Origin: Zygnema circumcarinatum
Taxonomy: Eukaryota; Streptophyta; Zygnematophyceae; Zygnematales; Zygnemataceae
Length of the DNA stretch: 64,000 bases
Assembly (NCBI GenBank): GCA_037447605.1
Contig: CM074806.1
Span: forward strand, 1,626,196 to 1,690,195
Direction of reading: 5' to 3'
A model generated the notes under the pieces. The model was not told the DNA's origin. It was given only the letters and a program-made list of their open reading frames with translations, and did no database searches. The number at the start of each line of letters is the position of its first letter. The first letter of the stretch is position 1. The translations under genes and the position numbers were made by a program. Shown one piece after another: positions 19,251-30,398 of the stretch.

Positions 19251-22200
19251 CTAATCCCCCTGGATCTCATTTCTAAACATTTGAAGAAAGCAATTGGTGG
19301 CCTCACATTGATTGTTTGACCGCTGCCTTTCCTCGTTTTTAGGCGGGGCTCCCAAAGAAGGAAGTTCGGCCTGGCTTATCTGCTGTCCAGGCAGTAAAAC
19401 TGGGCTCGTTGGAAGGGGTAGGAGCTGCTGCAGCATTATCGATTGCTCTCTGCCGCCGTCACATTTCTGCGGAGATTCCAGCCCTGAACTGCTAGGAGGT
19501 GATTCATAGGTAGCTAATCGCTCGGTTCCCTGTGACGAAAGGAGAAAAGGCAACAGCGGAACTCTTCAGATTAAAGAAGAAGCGGGGCCAAGATGAATGG
19601 TGTCCTTTAGCATAAAAACATAGGTCTAAATACACCTTCTCAAAGTAACAACAGCTTGATGCCAAAAATGACAGAAAAAGGCATAACTTGAATTGACAGA
19701 TGTAGACCTTGGGTACCACCTCAGCCTCCTCCAGAATTTTTCTTTACTCCAAGAAAAGCTGTGATGCTAAACGATCAAGAAATTTTGCCATAGCCCCTTA
19801 TCATCCAGTACCTGTGTAGGATACACAGCCTGTTGTAACTTATCAAACACGTCCTTCATGCGATCGCCCTGAATAATCATACCCTCCACAATATCTTTGG
19901 ACAACTGCAGGAGTACAAATGTGCAACAAAAGATGTAAAGCATGAGCCACCATCAACTTCCCTCTCCAGAAATAATGCAGACATGCCCCTAGCTGGCGAG
20001 ACTTACGCTTTTGGGAAACAAAAACAACGATGTGGCAACACATTTCTACAAGACAGCACTATTTGAACCTTGCTTTCACCAATGAAATGTCTCCGGTTCG
20101 AAAACACCGTAAAAGTAATGGATTGAAGGGATGTGTGAAATGATGTTTAAAAACAGTTTAGCTCACCTCTCCCTGCCGAAGCTGAGGTAGCAGCATATGG
20201 CCTAAAGCTCGAAATGCTACTAAAGGAGCACGGACCTGCAAGCAAGTTTGACATTAGTGGCCCCAAGAGGACAAGAGGTTACTGGTAACCAGTTTCACTA
20301 GACTTTGGCCAGTCCAATGGTCAAGAAGAACAATGAATCAATGAGGACTGCAGGCATGAACGAATTGTACAAGATCGAACAGATTCCCGAGTAGCTTGTG
20401 TGGGTCAAAAGGAGCTGTAATTCAAAAACGCGCCTCTTCAATCTTCATCCTTGTACCATATTCAGTCTTGCAAAAGTAACTTCAAGCAAAACCAATGCCT
20501 GTGAGGAGGATGCATCCACGCATAGATCCATGCAGAAGCCTGCAACATGCTTGTCTGATTCCTCCATCCACCCATTTATGTTGTCTGCTACAGGGCATGT
20601 AAAAAACAAACCTCTCCGAGTAAGCTGTCCATCAGAGCTGCTTTTTGCCACGCACTCTGCTGTATAAGGAGCGCTCTCTGATGCCAGCCCAATCCCCTGC
20701 TAAACCCTTCAGCTCCACGACTACCAGGCAAGACTACAATACCAAATTTATTCTACGATGAGGGCAACCTTTAGAGAAGGTACGTATCATAACTCATAGA
20801 CGAAATGGAGATGGCCCTCGCACTCGATACAAAAAGAAGAAAGAAAACCCAACCTAGGTGCATTGACACTTTATGCTTCATGCATTGTAAACAGACCTGG
20901 TCCAGAACACAGGCAAGTGCCAGTGTTTGTGCAACCTTCGCAGCCTCCGCTTGCTCCTTTGCAGTAAAGATAGACGTTGAAATTGTTTCCCGCCTCATTA
21001 CGGCGGTCGCCTGGCCTTGCATTTGAGAACCAGTCAAAGCGTTTGGCAGCTGAACAACTCCCTTTTCACTTGACGTTGATGAAACCTGACCTTTTCTGAT
21101 TCTGTTTGATGCAGTGCTAGACGGGGGGAAAGGCATCGTATTGGAAGGTGGCCAGGCAGGCCGCACAGCTTTCATAGCCAGTGGCCTGGAGCGCTGCAAT
21201 AACACACACACACACACACACACACACTACTTCTTAGACGCACATTCAGCTAGATTTAGTGAGACAGTAAAGAACGAGATAGAGCTCATTGAGATTGCAG
21301 CTTTGCCACCTTTGGTGTAGAAGACTGCGAACATCTCTCCACCACAAGGAGTCCAACTAAGAACGAGCCTTTTGCAAGAGGGAGGACCAATCCACCACGT
21401 TCGGGTAGCTCAATAGCCTGTAGCCCCACCCAGTTTTTCTCAACATAGTGAGACAGATGCACTTTTTCCAAGGCTCATAACTTCCAGTAAATTATCAAGC
21501 TTGAGATTTCTGGGTAAGAAATCAGCGCCATCTTGGACATTGCAAGACCCATACTGCACACCGCAACTGCATTTCAAAGAAACTTGCACACTCGGAGCAC
21601 CTCTACTATTTTGTTCACCTCATGAGCCACAACCGCCGTCTCTGCAGTTCGTCCGGCTTGCTTAGCCTCTATGTCGGACACTAACAGAATGATGTCGTGC
21701 AATCGTGCTCCGGAGTGTGATTCAGGGTGGCATGCAACACATCGAAGTTCAAGCTGGCCAGTCGTGTAACTTTCAGGGGTGCGAACATAGACCTGCCCAA
21801 TGAACTGGAGCGAGGTCAGAAAAACTTCTTCCAAACAAAACGTCAGCAACTACAGTTTGACTATCCATCAAACACTTGCCGAAAAGTTCTTGGTTGACCC
21901 TGCAGCTCCGCCACGAGCTGGCTTCACAAGAGTAAAACTATGGTCAAAGAAGTCCTCTAGCAGACCACGGTGGACAACAGTTATGCAAAGACATCAAAAA
22001 AGCAAGCTTTGGGTTGGAGACTTCTTCACGACACTTTCAACGAGGAAGCTCTCCATCCAAAGACAGTGATGAAAAAAACGAAACATCTAGAGAAATATCT
22101 GGAGTAGAGAGATAAAATGCGGAAGATAAAAGCATAACGTTTCATTAGGTGGTACTCTACATCAGGAAAGAAACAAGTCCTGAAGACTACAATCTGTATG

Positions 22201-23008
22201 AAACTCATGACTCAGGTCTATCAAGAATCAAGCGAAAGTAAAAAGCACGATGACAAACTCAACAGAACAGAAAAGGTAAACTAAAAAATCTTTGACACTA
22301 TTTGTTTCCTGGTGTGCTCTGTACATAAATGTGCCCCTTCCTCCTCCCTGGAAATGTTTACATCATGTCCTCACTGACCGTAAGATTGTCTCCAGGAGCC
22401 AGCGCTAGCGCACAGAGCTCTAGTTGCGCTTGGCAGAGAGCCACGAAGTCTTCGCTAGGCGCAGAAAATATTGCAGAATCGGGACTAGGACATCCTTGCT
22501 GTGGCCTCACAACCTTCACCACCGTGGAAGATGCAGCCCCTAGGGCAGCTGCAATGGCTAGACCCGCACTCCACGAATCCTGTCCGCCACCTTGTTCTGC
22601 TGGAGTAGGATCCACACCTGCCTCTCCAGCAAAGGAGCTTCTGCTTGTCGACGCTCCCCCAGCAGTCTCACGCTCTTGCCTCACGCGCGCAGCTGAATCC
22701 AGTTGTGGCTCCCATGGCGAAGCGCCAGACTCTGCTGTTGAAACTACGCCGGCCTGAGACATAAAAGAAGAGCAGAGTCCTGGAAAGATCCTACCCCTCG
22801 ACTTCCCTGAACGTGCCCCGAACGACGCTGCATGCCCTGCAGAGCTGTAGACGGCAGGGGACAAGAGCAGACGCGCGCCATCCAAACTGCCACTGACGGA
22901 CATGGTGCCACTCATGCTGCAGCCCACCCTAGCCCCTTCATCCACCCCGCGTTCTGCAGCAGCGAGCCCCGCAGTCGAGCACGCGACCCCCCGCCCCGCG
23001 ACAGCCAT
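19251..23008 (-). CDS. CSK: Chloroplast sensor kinase (CSK)-like protein, apparently without ATPase domain
   Basis: Eight exons join in phase: 23008-22379, 21792-21619, 21417-21310, 21193-20897, 20677-20612, 20235-20167, 19904-19812 and 19529-19251, giving 571 aa. Exon 1 encodes a transit peptide and linker ending SEDFVALCQAQLELC; exon 2 gives VYVRTPESYTTGQLELRCVA, exons 3-4 the rest of the GAF-like sensor (FLVGLLVVER ... AAKVAQTLALACVLDQ). Exons 5-7 form the HisKA-like dimerisation helices (RALLIQQSAWQKAALMDSLL, VRAPLVAFRALGHML, SKDIVEGMIIQGDRMKD). These match plant CSK, a plastid redox sensor related to cyanobacterial Hik2 that helps adjust photosystem gene transcription. At the H-box the residue before E-V-R-A-P-L is Gly, not His. 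Exon 8 is Ser/Pro/Gln-rich and stops at 19251 with no HATPase_c boxes, which plant CSKs normally keep. Either the 3' exons diverge beyond recognition or this is a pseudokinase. Confidence 0.8.
21201..21228. repeat. (CA)n microsatellite in CSK intron 3
   Basis: About 14 uninterrupted CA units, immediately next to the acceptor of CSK exon 4 (on the minus strand the run reads as TG repeats just before TATTGCAG). Confidence 0.95.
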
Positions 23009-23496
23009 GGCGCGCTCTCCTCTCTCTTCCTAGCCAGTCTTCAGCGTTGGACGTCGAGAAACGTTTCGAAGCGAGTACGTCGATGTGTCCCATTTCACGC
23101 AAATGCCGGTACTTATTTTTCATAACGGGAACTGCCCGCGGAGCAGCAGCGCGCCCTTCTGAACACGCGGCACTCGCCGCGGGAGTGTATCGATCGGACG
23201 GTGGGGAGGCCCTTTGAACACGTGGCGCGCGGGCAGAGTCCCGTCGCACGTGCGGGCGCCACGTCATCCCCGTGCGGCCTCTCTCACGCCAGCGCGGGGC
23301 CTGGGCGGGGCCGCGCGCGTTCTCCGCGCGCCGACGGCTGCCCGCCGCCGCCTCGCCCGGGACGAAAGAACGAGAGGGAGAGGGAGAGGGAAAGAGTGAG
23401 AAGCAGAGCGAGCGAGACGAGAGGGAAAGGGAGAGCGAGAGAGACGAGAGGGAAACGGAAAGGGAGAGAGAGAGAGAGGCAGAGGGAGAGGGCGCC
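23009..23496. promoter_or_regulatory. Bidirectional GC-rich promoter between CSK and plastid pyruvate kinase; GA-rich leader
   Basis: The 488-bp spacer separates the head-to-head CSK and pyruvate kinase ATGs. It contains GCGGCACTCGC at 23167-23177, CACGTGGCGCGCG at 23219-23231 and CGCACGTGCGGG at 23245-23256, all three of which also occur in the BCCP promoter. From about 23368 to 23490 the sequence is almost pure GA-rich (GAGAGGGA words) and leads directly to the pyruvate kinase ATG, so it is probably its 5' leader; GA-rich leaders are known GAGA/BPC-factor targets in plants. Confidence 0.55.
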
Positions 23497-26400
23497 ATGG
23501 AGGCTCTGTGCAGGTCACCGGCGCTAGTTTGGAGCTCCGGCACAAGCGGCGGGAGTGCGGTCGCGTGGAAGGCGTATGAGGGCTTGCGCAGGGCGCTGCC
23601 TGCGGCTGCGAGGGCGGCTGCAGGCCAACAAGGCGTGGCGGGAAGGCGCGAACAGAGCGGCGTGCGGGCGTCGGCGCTGAAGGGCACAAGGCGGCTGGAG
23701 CTGCTGCCTGTCAGCCCGGAGGACGAGAAGCTTCAGCCTATGAGGTGTGAATGCGGCTCTTGCTTTCTTTCTTTTTCTTTCGGCTCTTTTTTTTTCTTTT
23801 CTCTTTCTTGTTAGAGGCAGGATTTACTTAGAAAGATAGACTTACACTAATGTGCATCACGAGTTGTAAGCTCTTCTTTTCACTTTTTTCCTTTCTTTCC
23901 TTTTTGCTGAAGTATAGAGTAAGGCTTCTAGAAGGTTCTTTGACCATGGTCTCCTATGACGTCTGATCGACTGATGCTGGCGAAGTTCTTTTCCATGAAA
24001 GTCGGCAATCACTCATGCATTTATCCATACTATTAGATGTCCTCCGACTGCCTTTAGGCCCCATGTTTGCAGCTTCAAAAGCCTTCGTTGTCTGTTCTTG
24101 CATTGGACGCCTTTGTTTCTTTGCGGGATCGGTCAAGCAAACAGCCATTTCTAGCAGTTGCACGTGGTTATCAAGTTCGACAGCAGTTGAAATGGGGAGT
24201 TGAAGAGTAATAGATTGATGAGGAAGGGAAGAAAGAAAGAAAGAAAGGGGGCTTGGCTTCATCAGTGCCATGTGTGAATATTCTTTTTACAGCAGGTCAT
24301 TACCAAGAACATTTTATCCAAACGGAGAGATTTTCTAGATTTTTCCTATTAAATTTATGTGCTACATTGCACTATCCAATCGTTTCCTTTCCGAGTGTTC
24401 TTTTCTCAGGCAGCAATCTTCAGTTTATGAATCGCATAGATGACTTGCTTAAGAAGCATTGTCATATCATTAAACTTGACATGTAGACTACTCTGGGCTC
24501 ACCTTCACAGACCATTGTGCCATGTGTTCAGACCTCGACCTCTTTTTCGTCTTCTTGGTTACTGCACATTCTGTGTCATGCGACAAAAACTTTAGTGCCG
24601 TTTGTATTCATACATTTTTCTTCGAAATGTTTCCAGCTGCATTTTCGACAGCTGCAGTATTTTGTTGCCTCACTCATTCAGATACCAAACAGGAAGTGAA
24701 AGAGTTTGTTGCCAGAATGCTTCGCTTTTGAAGAAAGCTACAGGAGACAATAGGTCCTTCACTTACTATTTGGGCTATGCATGATTCGTATCCCTTAAGT
24801 GATGTAATGCGGCATTGCCTTCTTTCTTCCTTTATGGACAGTTATACGTATGAGGAACAGCGGAGGTCTGCCCAAGGAGCGTTCGTAGAGGAAATGCAAG
24901 ACGATAACTTATATGGTGTACGTAATGACGGCCTCTCGCGCATGGCGTGGACGCAACCCACCTTTCAGCGGAAAACTAAAATCGTCTGTACCATTGGTCC
25001 TACAAGGTGCCTTATTTGGTCCAATTTTTTGATACAGAAGCAGAAGTCGTGGAGATGCAGAGAACATTTGCAATTACCACTTGCCAATTTGGCTAATCTG
25101 AATCTTGTGTCGTGCAAGTTCAAGAGGAGCAAACAATCGAGCATTCTGCATATCCTTTTGTTTCCATGGCACCTGTTGCACCTGTCGAATCCGTTTGTGT
25201 TCATTTTTGTGGTGCTTCCAGAAATTCTGGTGGGATTGAGGGAAGTTTCCTGGAGATTGACGGAGAGTTTCGTGTGGCTGCAGTAACACCCGAGAATTGA
25301 TCTGGAAGCTGGCGGAGGCAGGCATGAATGTGGCCCGTCTGAACATGAGCCATGGAGACCACGCCAGTCACCTGAAAGTCATCGAATTAGTTCGCGAGTA
25401 TAACGAGCATCCCGGATCCAATGTGATTGCTATTATGTTGGACACAAAGGTAACTTCTGCTCTTCAGCATAGTTGGTCCACTCTGTTTCAATATTTATGT
25501 ACTGATATTGCAAGGTATGAATGTTTTTTTGCTAACTTTTGCTTTTTACTTTTGCCTGAAACACGACCTTTAAGAGTTTCGCTCACTTAACAGCTGGGCC
25601 TTGTCGAACATGAAGAACATAAACTTGCTTGCAGCAGTCAACACTCACTACTTGATTATGCCTTCGTTCAGGGGCCCGAGGTTCGCAGTGGCGACGTCCC
25701 ATCCCCCATCTTTTTGAAGAAGGGTGACCCCCTTACCTTCACCATTCAACGAGGTATCAGCAAAGAAAATTGTGTTAGCGTGAACTACGATGGTTTCATC
25801 GGAGATGTCGATGTTGGGGACACTATTCTTGTTGACGGTAAGGAAATACTTGTACTGCTTGCTTTGTGAAAGCATTTTTTTTTAAGGAACTCTTATATCT
25901 GCGTTCGTAATAACTGGGTCAAATTGATCAAGTATTGTCCTGTATACTAGGACGAAGCTTTCATTGTCCGTGAAGTTTCGATGGAAGGGAAACATGAAAT
26001 TTATTCTACCTGTTCCTGGATTGTTCATTGCGAATGAGTAGATGGAAGTAATCTCCTCCTTTCTTTTTGCAGGAGGTATGATGGCTATGGAGGTGAAGGA
26101 GAAAACAAACGACTCCGTTTGTTGTGTGGTGTTGGACGGAGGTGATCTCAAGTCTCGTCGTCATCTTAACGTACGAGGGAAGAGCGCTACATTGCCTTCG
26201 ATAACAGGTGAGCCTGTAGCTTTTCAGTCAGTAGCCTTTTATTTCACCAGGCTGTCATGTATGGTCCTTTAGAATTCTGGCAGCTTGCAACTTGTGAATG
26301 TGTCAATCGGATGGTGATGCAAATTGGCTGGTGAAGAGTGGGTGCAGAGAAAGATTGGGAAGACATTAAGTTTGGCATCGAGCATGGAGTGGACTTCTAT

Positions 26401-28913
26401 GCACTCTCATTTGTGAAAGATGCTCAGGTGGTGCATGAACTCAAGTCCTACTTGAAAGGTTTGACCCTCTCATCTCTTCACTTTTCTTTCTGGAGATGTT
26501 GCTGTGATAGACTTCGCACGGAATTTCCGGAGGAATATTGGTGGCAGTCGGTATTACTTCACTAATGGCTGGGAGTGGCCATCGGTATGTTGCATGCAGA
26601 ACAAGGAGCCGACATCAATGTCATTGTGAAAATTGAGAGTGCCGATTCTATCCCCAATTTGCACTCCATTCTGGACGCATCCGATGGGGTGAGTAGCCAT
26701 CGTAGGCCCCTCCCAGCCTCTCTTTGCCTCTCTCGGTCCTCTCTTTGCTTTGAGGGTAGCACCGCAAAGCCTTCAGAGATACAAAAAGGGATATTTTCTC
26801 AATGGAGACCTTGACACGTTAACAGCAGGAAAGGAATCTAAGTCAAATGATTGGTTTGCCAGTGTCTTTGACGGCATTTGGCCATATCTTTGTAAGTAAG
26901 CGTGTAGTCCTTGTATTCAGTCCAATTTTTTCCGGTTTTGTCTCTTCTTGATTTTGCTTTGCAGAGAATACCACAGTCAATCTGCAGATTACTGGAAAAA
27001 GCGTCCATAGGTCTTATCTTCTGCTGTTTTGTTTGAGCCGTTAGATTTAGAGAGTCCTTAGACAAGATCCTATGTTAGTTGGGTTATGAATGAAAATTGT
27101 TAGCTTACCTAGGTGATTGATCAGTAACCTTCACTGTTCTGCTGCAGGCTATGGTAGCCCGTGGAGATTTGGGTGCAGAGCTGCCGATTGAAGAAGTGCC
27201 TCTCTTGCAGGTGTGTGGGTTCACTCCATCCGTTGTGTACAATGTGTGAAATTTCTCTAATAGAATAGTGTTACCTGATGTGGGGCTGCACGGGTGGCAT
27301 ATTTGCATGTATGCTCTCAAGTGCTTTGGTTTGTGAAAGATCCCTTGAAAGCCGCTTCATGGTGACGGTGTGATATGGGAATGCAGAAGGAAATTATTCG
27401 CATTGCGCGCTCTATGGGAAAGCCGTGCATTGTGGCGACAAATATGCTTGAGAGCATGATTGCTCATCCTACTCCGACCAGGGCGGAAGTATCCGATATA
27501 GCTATAGCGGTGCGAGAGGGAGCTGATGCAGTTATGCTGTCTGGAGAGACGGCTCATGGAAAGTGCGTATTCAAGCACTGCACTGTTCATTTATGGATGC
27601 TCTTCAATTTGAAGTTACTTTTTCCTGTATGGGTAGTATGGGGTATTGTTGTCCCTGCAAACTACCACTTGACTGTGCCCAACATGTTGAAGCCTTAATT
27701 TGGGGATGTAACAGCAGAAAATGATGCCTCTGATGATACTGTTCTGTTGTCCAATAGTCTAACTTCCAGTTTCGGACTTCATTATGTGCCACCCTCTGCA
27801 GTGAATGTTGTCAGAACTTTTGGCGTTGTTATTCCATTACTGAGAACGGGTAACTTCAGAGACGGGTTGCTGTATTTGATGGTACAACATTGCGTTTGAT
27901 TGTGTGGGAGGGGACGGCAGGTATCCTCTGAAAGCTGTTCGAGTGATGCACACTGTTGCCATGCGGACGGAGGCCACAATGCCGGAGACCCAACCCCCTG
28001 CCAACCTTGGCCGGGCTTTCAAGGTAAGGTTACAGGAGGCTATGAATGGGCCACCAGTGTTCCCCACTTGACAAAGTATGTCTCGCCTTTTAAGGAATGT
28101 GCTCACAGAGAAGTTCGGACAGAGCGAGTGTTTATGAAAAGGAAGAAGCTTGAATCTGAAGTATTGAACCGGCTTTGTGGGTGCAGAATCACATGAGTGA
28201 AATGTTTGCTTTTCATGCCACCATGATGGCCAACACACTTGGAGCCTCCATTCTTGTATTTACGCGGAGTGGCTTCATGGCTACTCTTCTCAGCCATTAT
28301 CGCCCTGTTGGCACCACTTTCGCCTTTACAAATGAGTATGTCTATGGCCCTCTGACTTGCCCTTTGCCTATGCAACCGTTGTTCGTGAAATTGCGATTGG
28401 GCGAGTATGGAGTATCTTGGTTGAGGACCCTCCACGGCAGTCTGGGTGTTGTCTCAGCGACTCTTTCTTGTCGGTTTAACCAACGTTGTGCGTGTTGGAG
28501 GTGCAGGAAGCGAGTGCAGCAGCGGTTGGCTCTCTACCACGGCGTCCGCGCTCTGTACATTCCATTCTCTAGTGACGCCGAACAGACGTTTGCAAGCGCT
28601 CTGGAAGTGCTCAAGGTGAGCTTTGACCGCAAAAGCAGCTGTCATGGTTCGTTCAAGGAGGCTTGGGAGACACTCTAGTCGTAGGAATCTTTGAGAATCT
28701 AAGAAAAGCCTATGTTTCCCTCACTGCATTCTTGAAAATCTGTCAGACCTACCGTTTGGATGAATGCGCTGACAGAGAGATTGTGGGAAGCACGTGCAGA
28801 AGCGAGGCATGGTGAAGGCTGGAGAGGAGGTGGCCCTTGTTCAGAGCGGTCGGCAGCCCATTTGGCGCACAGAGTCTACGCATCACATTCAAGTGCGCAC
28901 TGTCCGCCCATGA
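23497..28913 (+). CDS. Plastid pyruvate kinase, beta-type (PKp2-like)
   Basis: Thirteen exons keep phase throughout: 23497-23744, 24842-25006, 25284-25449, 25672-25837, 26073-26207, 26348-26458, 26600-26688, 27148-27210, 27387-27562, 27921-28023, 28187-28335, 28507-28615 and 28800-28913, giving 597 aa. The start is the GGCGCCATGG ATG at 23497, followed by an Ala/Arg-rich transit peptide. Pyruvate kinase signatures are complete: [44 protein letters not shown] (catalytic Lys), [32 protein letters not shown] and [17 protein letters not shown]. The [20 protein letters not shown] and [10 protein letters not shown] segments fit the PKp2/PKp3 beta group rather than PKp1. It converts PEP and ADP to pyruvate and ATP in the plastid stroma, supplying carbon and ATP for fatty-acid synthesis. 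It is divergent from CSK over a 488-bp shared promoter. Confidence 0.95.
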
Positions 28914-29350
28914 AGGCACACAATAACGGCCAGGAGTCGGCTATGGAGGGCAGAGGTAGGTAGGGCATGTTGGAGGAAGTTGAAGAGTAGAAGAAAAAGA
29001 AATTCTTTTGTCTGAAAACATTGATATCTCCCTCCCTCCTTCCCTCCTTGTCCGTCCGTCCGTCCGTGGGGCTCTCTCAAGATGCCTGACATGGAAGTGA
29101 GTGGAGATGACACCATTAAGGGGAGTCAGACCTTAGACCATCGCTTACGAAATTCCCGAATTCCTTATATTAAAAGTCACTTCTTTCGTGTACGAATCCC
29201 GGGTCGCGATCCGCGGCTTCGCCGAACTCAGCCGTACCGAAACGCGTACCTAGCCAATGCTTAATTCCCCCTACCACTTCACTTCACTGCCGTTTTTGGG
29301 CCATCTTTGCACTTGAATGTTGGTCGGGGGTCAGGGGAAGAGGTTATACA

Positions 29351-29387
29351 AAACCCTAAAACCTAAAAACCCTAGAACCCTCTAAAT
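29351..29387 (+). repeat. Degenerate plant telomere-like repeat / telo-box cluster
   Basis: Contains AAACCCTAAAA, CCTAAAAACCCTAG and AACCCTCTAAA, close to the plant telomere unit AAACCCT but not exact tandem copies. It could be a telo-box cluster or a decayed interstitial telomeric insertion. Confidence 0.5.
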
Positions 29388-29440
29388 TTTAAAGGCAAAT
29401 GATACTCCCCCCCCCCGCCTGGCTTTGGATATCCCGCCTC

Positions 29441-29927
29441 TTTTTTTTCTGAAATTCTGCCCTTTGATGTTTGCTATTCTTCCCCCCATTTTGGATATTT
29501 CGGGAGGAGATAACCCCTCCCCTCCCCCCCCTTCCTCTGCCCTCCCTTCCCGTCCCGTCCCCTCCCCTCCCCTCCCCACATCTTCCCTCCCCTCCCCGCC
29601 CTTGCCCTCCCGTCCCCTCTCCTCCCCTCCCCACATCTTCCCTCCCCTCCCCGCCCTTGCCCTCCCGTCCCCCCTCCCCTCCCCTCCCTCCCATCCCCTC
29701 CCCTGCCCTGCCCTGCCCTAAGTCATGATCAAGCACTACAAGCACGAAGGATTTCACATCAAGATCGGCAAGCTTAGCGACAGCCGCTGACTCTACTCTC
29801 TCTCTCTCTCTCGCCTCTGCTTTGCTCTCTCTCTTGCGCTGATGATGAGAAGGAGAAAATAGGGGGGGGGGTATCCAAAACAGGGGGGGAATAGCCAAAA
29901 TTAAATGGCGGAATTTCAGAAGAAAGG
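29441..29927. repeat. Inverted-repeat arms running up to the assembly gap
   Basis: The stretch 29441-29500 (TTTCTGAAATTCTGCC, TTTGCTATTC, CCCCCCATTTTGGATA) matches in reverse complement the stretch 29871-29927 (GTATCCAAAACAGGGG, GAATAGCCAAAATT, GGCGGAATTTCAGAAG). The arms are about 57-60 bp and imperfect, with the C-rich repeats between them. The right arm ends at the N-run, so the element may continue into the gap. Confidence 0.65.
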
Positions 29928-30027
29928 NNNNNNNNNNNNNNNNNNNNNNNNNNNNNNNNNNNNNNNNNNNNNNNNNNNNNNNNNNNNNNNNNNNNNNNNN
30001 NNNNNNNNNNNNNNNNNNNNNNNNNNN
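29928..30027. other. Assembly gap of exactly 100 N
   Basis: One hundred consecutive N, the conventional length for a scaffold gap of unknown true size. It separates repeat-rich DNA from the last exon of an unidentified gene. Confidence 0.99.
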
Positions 30028-30038
30028 GTGAGCTGCAG

Positions 30039-30208
30039 GCGTGGCGCTTTTAGCCACCGTGCTCTTTGTGGCATTGTACTCGTTTGGAATTCGGGCCCAG
30101 CACACTTTCCGGCAGCTTGAGGGGGGGTCCAGCACCGTGGCAGCGGCAGAGTTGGGAAGCTATCCGAATGGGGAGGGGAAGAAGGGGCTGCCAACTGTCA
30201 TTGAGTAG
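30039..30208 (+). CDS. Last coding exon of an unidentified membrane protein, truncated by the gap
   Basis: After the acceptor AGCTGCAG (30031-30038) a frame runs to TAG at 30206-30208. It begins with a hydrophobic helix (VALLATVLFVALYSFGIRAQ) followed by a polar ~35-residue tail ending GLPTVIE. The good acceptor, helix, and a poly(A) signal downstream suggest a real 3' exon with a C-terminal membrane anchor. The upstream exons fall in or before the assembly gap, so I cannot name the family. Confidence 0.55.
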
Positions 30209-30392
30209 CCCTCGAAGCTTTCCAAGGCTTATGTACTTTTTTAAATTCGTTTTTCTTAACTTTATGGGGGCGAATTATCGTAGTGAAACGGGGAAAACAT
30301 GCAGCAGTGGCCGCAGTAGGAGGGGCTTCGTAATAAAGGGATGGCTTAGGGCTCAATAAGAAGCCTTCTGCTGCAATATCCGCCATTCGGTG

Positions 30393-30398
30393 AATAAA
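30393..30398 (+). terminator. Poly(A) signal AATAAA downstream of the truncated gene
   Basis: AATAAA 185 bases after the TAG; a second AATAAA lies near 30331. Placement fits the 3' end of the gap-truncated gene. Confidence 0.5.

Larger units (their letters stand above)
28914..29927. other. Low-complexity intergenic region: C-rich tracts, TCCG run, telomere-like stretch
   Basis: After the pyruvate kinase stop comes CT-rich DNA with (TCCG)n at about 29051-29067, a degenerate AAACCCTA-type run at 29351-29387, and C-rich direct repeats from about 29516 to 29720 in which the word CCCGCCCTTGCCCTCCCGTC recurs after about 50 bp. Reading frames here are artefacts of low complexity. Confidence 0.7.

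Noticed and set aside
22026-22208. Short ORFs in CSK intron 1
   Set aside because: Hydrophobic AT-rich frames with no partner exons; the intron is well defined by flanking phase-0 junctions.
29160-29240. Possible tRNA because of a GAATCCCGGGTCGCG word
   Set aside because: No acceptor stem, D-arm or anticodon arm can be placed around it.
29351-29387. Chromosome end
   Set aside because: Telomere-like units are degenerate and flanked on both sides by ordinary genes, so this is internal at best.
29389-29721. ORFs in C-rich/G-rich DNA near the gap (repetitive Pro/Ser or Gly/Glu)
   Set aside because: Low-complexity artefacts of CCCCTCCC repeats.
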